Below, piece by piece: positions 7,696-10,700 of a DNA stretch of 10,700 nt (positions within the stretch are counted from its first letter, which is position 1; each line of letters starts with the position of its first letter). Made by a program: the position numbers and the translations under genes. The stretch lies in contig UZAE01001992.1 in the NCBI GenBank assembly GCA_900617975.1, positions 1-10,700 on the forward strand, in the 5' to 3' direction. Origin of the DNA: Rodentolepis nana (Eukaryota; Platyhelminthes; Cestoda; Cyclophyllidea; Hymenolepididae). Under the pieces are notes generated by a model. It saw only the letters and a program-made list of their open reading frames with translations. It was not told the origin of the DNA and did not search any database.

Positions 7696-8511
7696 GTCAG
7701 GAGAATGCCTGCTATTGATGCCGGTTGAATTACGCTTCAACTGTGTAGACGCGAAGAGGTAGAACTAATTTATGACTAAAACAAGCTTTCTAAATAATTG
7801 CCCACTGGATGCGAAAGTACACACTCTGGGATTTACCAACTGCCTGTGAATGGTCATGTATAATATGGAAGCTAAGACGATGTGGATTAAAGAAAATGTT
7901 AACCCCATGACCAATACTTCTTTCTAAGACCTATTACAGTAATGTATAGTTGGCATCGAAAGATCAACTTGATTAAATACTAAAGCCAACTAAAACCGAT
8001 TTTAGTTTACACTCTGTTAGCACTTTTTTCGTAGTTGAAATGGGTTAATCAACCAATGACAAGGTATACATTTGGGGCAGAAATTATCATCAATACTTTA
8101 TTAATAATAAATCTTCATTAGAATAATTTTGCACGAGTTTTCGCCTTCCATTTTCTCATGATCATTTTGTAATGTGATTGCTTTCAAAGATTTTCCTACG
8201 ATTATTTTCGCCAACAGAGTGGTTATCTTGCAGACCCATTTTGTGAAATCAGCCTAATCTAAAAGTGTTTATTTGTTGGGAAAATAAGGGAAATCTTGAG
8301 TTCCTATTTAAAATGTATACCTTTAAATTATTGTCTTTTGACATATTTGCAAATAGAAATTTATAACTTAAATTAAGAAAAAGAAAATAAGTGCAACTTC
8401 ACTTTTGGAGTCCATCATAAAATTAATCTAAAGCTTAAGCAGGTAAATTTTAATGTTTTACTTTATAATCAAAGTACTTGAAACGCTAAGGGAGGTATTA
8501 TTTCTACTCCG

Positions 8512-8841
8512 GAGGGATGTGCGATAGACTTACCTCCATGTGGTGCACCCTGGGCAACGTATACTCATACGGCAAAAAAGTCTATTATTTGGCAGCTGAC
8601 TTCTCACTTCAAACTACCATCACCCCACTGTATGTCATATTCGACCCCTTCCCCAGTACTCACGTCATCTTTTTTCTACCTTTCTGTCTGTCTCTTTTAC
8701 ATCTTTGAAACTTTCTTCTGCCCCCCCCCCCCCCCCAGTCTCGACTTTTTCCACTTTGATGTTCCTTCCCCTCTGTGGAGCCTGAAGTCAAGTGAAGGGC
8801 TAATGATAACTAACAAAACGCCCGCCATTTGATATAAATAA
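8512..8841 (+). mobile_element. R1 retroposon copy C, full length with target-site duplication
   Basis: A 330-bp insertion bounded by the perfect 12-base direct repeat ATTTCTACTCCG (8500-8511 and 8842-8853), the clearest boundary in the window. It starts GAGGGATGTGCGATAGACTT and carries GGTGCACCCTGGGCAACG, CTCATACGG, ACTTCTCACTTCAAACTACC, CCCACTGTATGTCATATTC, a C16 run (8721-8736), CCACTTTGATGTTCCTTCC, GAAGGGCTAATGATAACTAA, CGCCCGCC and a GATATAAATAA tail. In the 5' part it is closer to copies A1/A2 than to copy B, so at least two variants of the family are present. An open frame through the pyrimidine tract is incidental. Confidence 0.92.
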
Positions 8842-9041
8842 ATTTCTACTCCGAAATCTATGCCTGAAGTCGCCCAATCTCAGACCCAAACAACTGCAGA
8901 TAAACCTGTCAAACTCGAGGCTTCTTCCATACTTTCGTTTATGGCACTCCTATTGGTAAAATTTTTCCAAGGAAGTCGGTTTATTTTACTTGACTAAATA
9001 AGTTCTCAGCAATCTACCCCTTTCTGGTACCTCAAATCAGC

Positions 9042-9398
9042 ATGGTCGGCTGCAACATTAATTATGAGCAATTAACCATTAATATATACACGAGCTCTCT
9101 GGGAAGAAGCATGAACCTAATCCCCAATCCGTCTCGTCTTCCCCACAAAGCGACATCTTGCACTCCGGATGTCATCAGGATATGTGCACAATCACGTAAA
9201 TTATCGAATTTCAATAAAAGAGACAATGGCGGTGTTGATGAAGGAAAAATTTTAGATGTAACACTTGTCTATGCTGATTTCGTTGGAGAAGTTGAGTTCT
9301 ATTTGAGAGAACTTGGCAAGTCCATCCTTTTGTACTTGTGGATATATAACACCAAAAAGAACACTAAGTGCGATATGAATGCACGAATACATCAGTGA
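9042..9398 (+). other. unassigned ORF, 118 codons
   Basis: The longest open frame outside the mariner, starting MVGCNINYEQL and ending NARIHQ before TGA. It has no signal peptide, clear membrane segment, repeat or motif that I recognise. A hydrophobic patch, KSILLYLWIY, lies near residues 93-102. In about 10 kb of AT-rich DNA one chance frame of this length would not be surprising. There is no recognisable upstream promoter or poly(A) signal tied to it. It may be a chance frame or a fragment of an unrecognised element. Confidence 0.15.
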
Positions 9399-9964
9399 AT
9401 CTAGACAATAAGGCAGTGAGATCTTTAAATAGCTTCCAAAATTAGAGCTGCACTAAGGAGTTTTGATTTAATGTTTTGACCCTAAAGATTGACATCTATT
9501 GATTAGGTCGGATAAATCAGTTATGATAACATTCAGCCGATGGGAAAAAAACTAAACGCTTATATGGGAAGATTGAGTTTAATAGGATATAAATGGTCGT
9601 ATTCAAATATTTATTCTTTAAAATATTCACTTACGCCATTTGTGTGATGAAATATAGCTAAGAAAGCGTTAGAAGTTGCTGTTTAAGGAATTTTTGTTTA
9701 TTTAAACTGTTATGCGAGGATTTTGTGAAAGTTCACTTTTTCAATAATTACATTAACTTGATGGACGAAATGTCAGGCAGTTATAATGAATCCAACTAAA
9801 TGGCTCGTTTAACCTTTAAACACTGTTCACTTTCCACAAATTGATTTACTAAAAAGCACCAATTTTTCAAATCGGCATCAAACTCCACTTCCACTTCTTC
9901 GTCTTTATTTGAATTCCCGTTCATGACAGCACTGGCATTTCCTCGAAGTTGAGATTTCAACCTT

Positions 9965-9977
9965 GGGGGGGGGGGGG
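9965..9977. repeat. poly-G homopolymer, 13 bases
   Basis: An uninterrupted run of 13 G bases in AT-rich surroundings, matching the C22, C16 and C10 runs elsewhere in the window. It is not within a recognised R1 copy. Confidence 0.9.
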
Positions 9978-10335
9978 TTAGGAGAGACAAATCATGAAGT
10001 TTCTCCACCACAATTTTAAGGCTAAAATTGGCAAGAGTCTTCAAGTGAGCGCTTTTTTACAAAGTAGAGTTATCAAACACTGCCACATAGGAAGTCAAAA
10101 AAATGTGCAATGTTCAGTTATATGGCGTTGCTTTAGGATGACTTAGGAAATAATATTGGATATTTTATGTTCAATGTTATCGCGTTGCAATAAAAATTCA
10201 TTATGCCCAGAGATACAGCCACAGGCATTAATACTTTTAGACGTTAGATAAGGAAAACGTTCTGAAATGTAGAGAGGCCTAGTTGTCCCCCTGGACATAA
10301 AAGTCTTAAAAATATACTGATATTTATATTATTTG

Positions 10336-10487
10336 TCCAGAAGTCAACTGCCGGTTAATAGACTTTTTAACCACCCCACCCCTCAATTTTCTTCTACTTT
10401 GATGAACCTTCCCTCTCTGAAGCCCGAAGTCAGCTAAATGGCTAATGATAGCTATCAAAACGCCTGCCATTTGAAATAAATAAATAA
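10336..10487 (+). mobile_element. R1 retroposon copy D, 5'-inverted and internally deleted
   Basis: The insertion is bounded by the direct repeat ATATTATTTG (10326-10335 and 10488-10497). Its first part, 10339-10364, is the exact reverse complement over 26 bases of an internal 5' segment of copy B (6527-6552). From about 10371 it continues in plus orientation with the 3' half of R1: C-rich tract, CTACTTTGATG, AAATGGCTAATGATAGCTAT, CGCCTGCCATTTG and an AAATAAATAAATAAATA tail. About 120 bases of the centre, between the two parts, are missing. An inverted 5' piece joined to a normal 3' end within one target duplication is the structure made by twin priming in LINE-driven insertion. Confidence 0.82.
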
Positions 10488-10497
10488 ATATTATTTG

Positions 10498-10700
10498 GCC
10501 TATAGTTTCGGTTGATTTGATACGGCTATTCGAAAGCCCATGTATGGCATGTTTGCACTTCTTTTCAAAAAAGTACCGTATGCTGAAATAGAACGAACTT
10601 AAGTTTCTTAATAAGCATTGATTAAGGTAAATGAATAGTTATTCATTTTAATTTCAAGGCTAACCAAACAATATTTACATGTGTGACTTATCACCAAAAA
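10498..10700. other. right-hand edge, nothing recognised
   Basis: AT-rich sequence after copy D with no feature I can support. Confidence 0.5.

Larger units (their letters stand above)
6793..8499. other. stretch between R1 copies B and C, no supported gene
   Basis: No coding sequence is supported. It contains a tRNA-like fragment (6883-6940), a GC-richer block (about 7436-7645) with several overlapping short frames on both strands that look like a composition effect, and a (TG)/(TA) microsatellite (7650-7695). The rest is plain AT-rich sequence. Confidence 0.5.
8854..10325. other. stretch between R1 copies C and D, no firmly supported gene
   Basis: AT-rich DNA holding one unassigned plus-strand ORF (9042-9398), a G13 run (9965-9977) and a minus-strand frame of 82 codons (9796-10044) that reads through the G run as prolines and has an acidic DEEVEVEFDAD stretch. 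I do not recognise either frame. Confidence 0.5.

Noticed and set aside
7311..7762. Cluster of five overlapping frames on both strands
   Set aside because: They overlap in several frames and strands at once, as expected from a local rise in GC that removes stops. None shows a recognisable domain.
8517..8832. Two plus-strand frames of 63 and 66 codons
   Set aside because: They lie entirely within R1 copy C and read its pyrimidine tract as Phe/Leu/Pro. Other copies do not keep these frames.
9796..10044. Minus-strand frame of 82 codons with an acidic stretch
   Set aside because: The ending LVNQFVESEQCLKVKRAI looked vaguely transposase-like, but I could not tie it to any family, and the frame depends on the length of the G13 run.
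10291..10340. Inverted repeat CTGGACA/TGTCCAG
   Set aside because: Its right arm spans the target duplication and the start of the inverted R1 piece, so the pairing is probably coincidental to the insertion.
1..10700. CRISPR array, bacterial operon, or virus-derived gene
   Set aside because: There are no regularly spaced repeats, no tightly packed coding frames with ribosome binding sites, and no recognisable viral protein. The direct repeats are explained by the retroposon family.

Overview
The window looks like nuclear DNA of an animal. It is AT-rich, contains no bacterial-style operons, carries a mariner transposon and short retroposons with target-site duplications, and has a (TG)n/(TA)n microsatellite and many homopolymer C/G tracts. 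A mollusc, perhaps a coleoid cephalopod, would fit, but nothing here proves the species. No intact host gene can be supported. Apart from the mariner pseudogene, the few open frames of 98 to 118 codons match nothing I recognise.

Layout. Positions 1-449 hold two linked copies of a short retroposon family, which I call R1. They share an identical 82-base block 166 bases apart. Positions 450-1588 are unassigned, with a C-rich tract held between perfect inverted repeats and a C22 run. Positions 1591-2863 are a complete mariner element of 1273 bp, with near-identical terminal inverted repeats and TA on both sides. Its transposase lies on the minus strand and is broken by one frameshift and two in-frame stops, but all three catalytic Asp codons survive. 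Positions 2866-6449 are unassigned, with several hairpins, a purine run, a G-quadruplex-type array and an unassigned minus-strand ORF.

Two full-length R1 copies lie at 6460-6782 and 8512-8841, each flanked by a perfect direct repeat of 10 or 12 bases. They define the family: about 325-330 bp, 5' end with GATAGACTTAC, a pyrimidine/poly-C centre, a conserved GGGCTAATGATAAC block and an AAAT-type tail. Between them are a tRNA-like fragment, a GC-richer stretch and the microsatellite. A fourth R1 copy at 10336-10487 is short, has its 5' part inverted, and is still flanked by a 10-base duplication, which is the signature expected of twin priming.

The biology visible here is mobile-element history. 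A cut-and-paste element has decayed in place, and a short non-autonomous retroposon has inserted repeatedly on the same strand, presumably using the enzymes of a LINE not present here. The R1 family, its inverted copy and the C-tract hairpins are the parts most worth following up.
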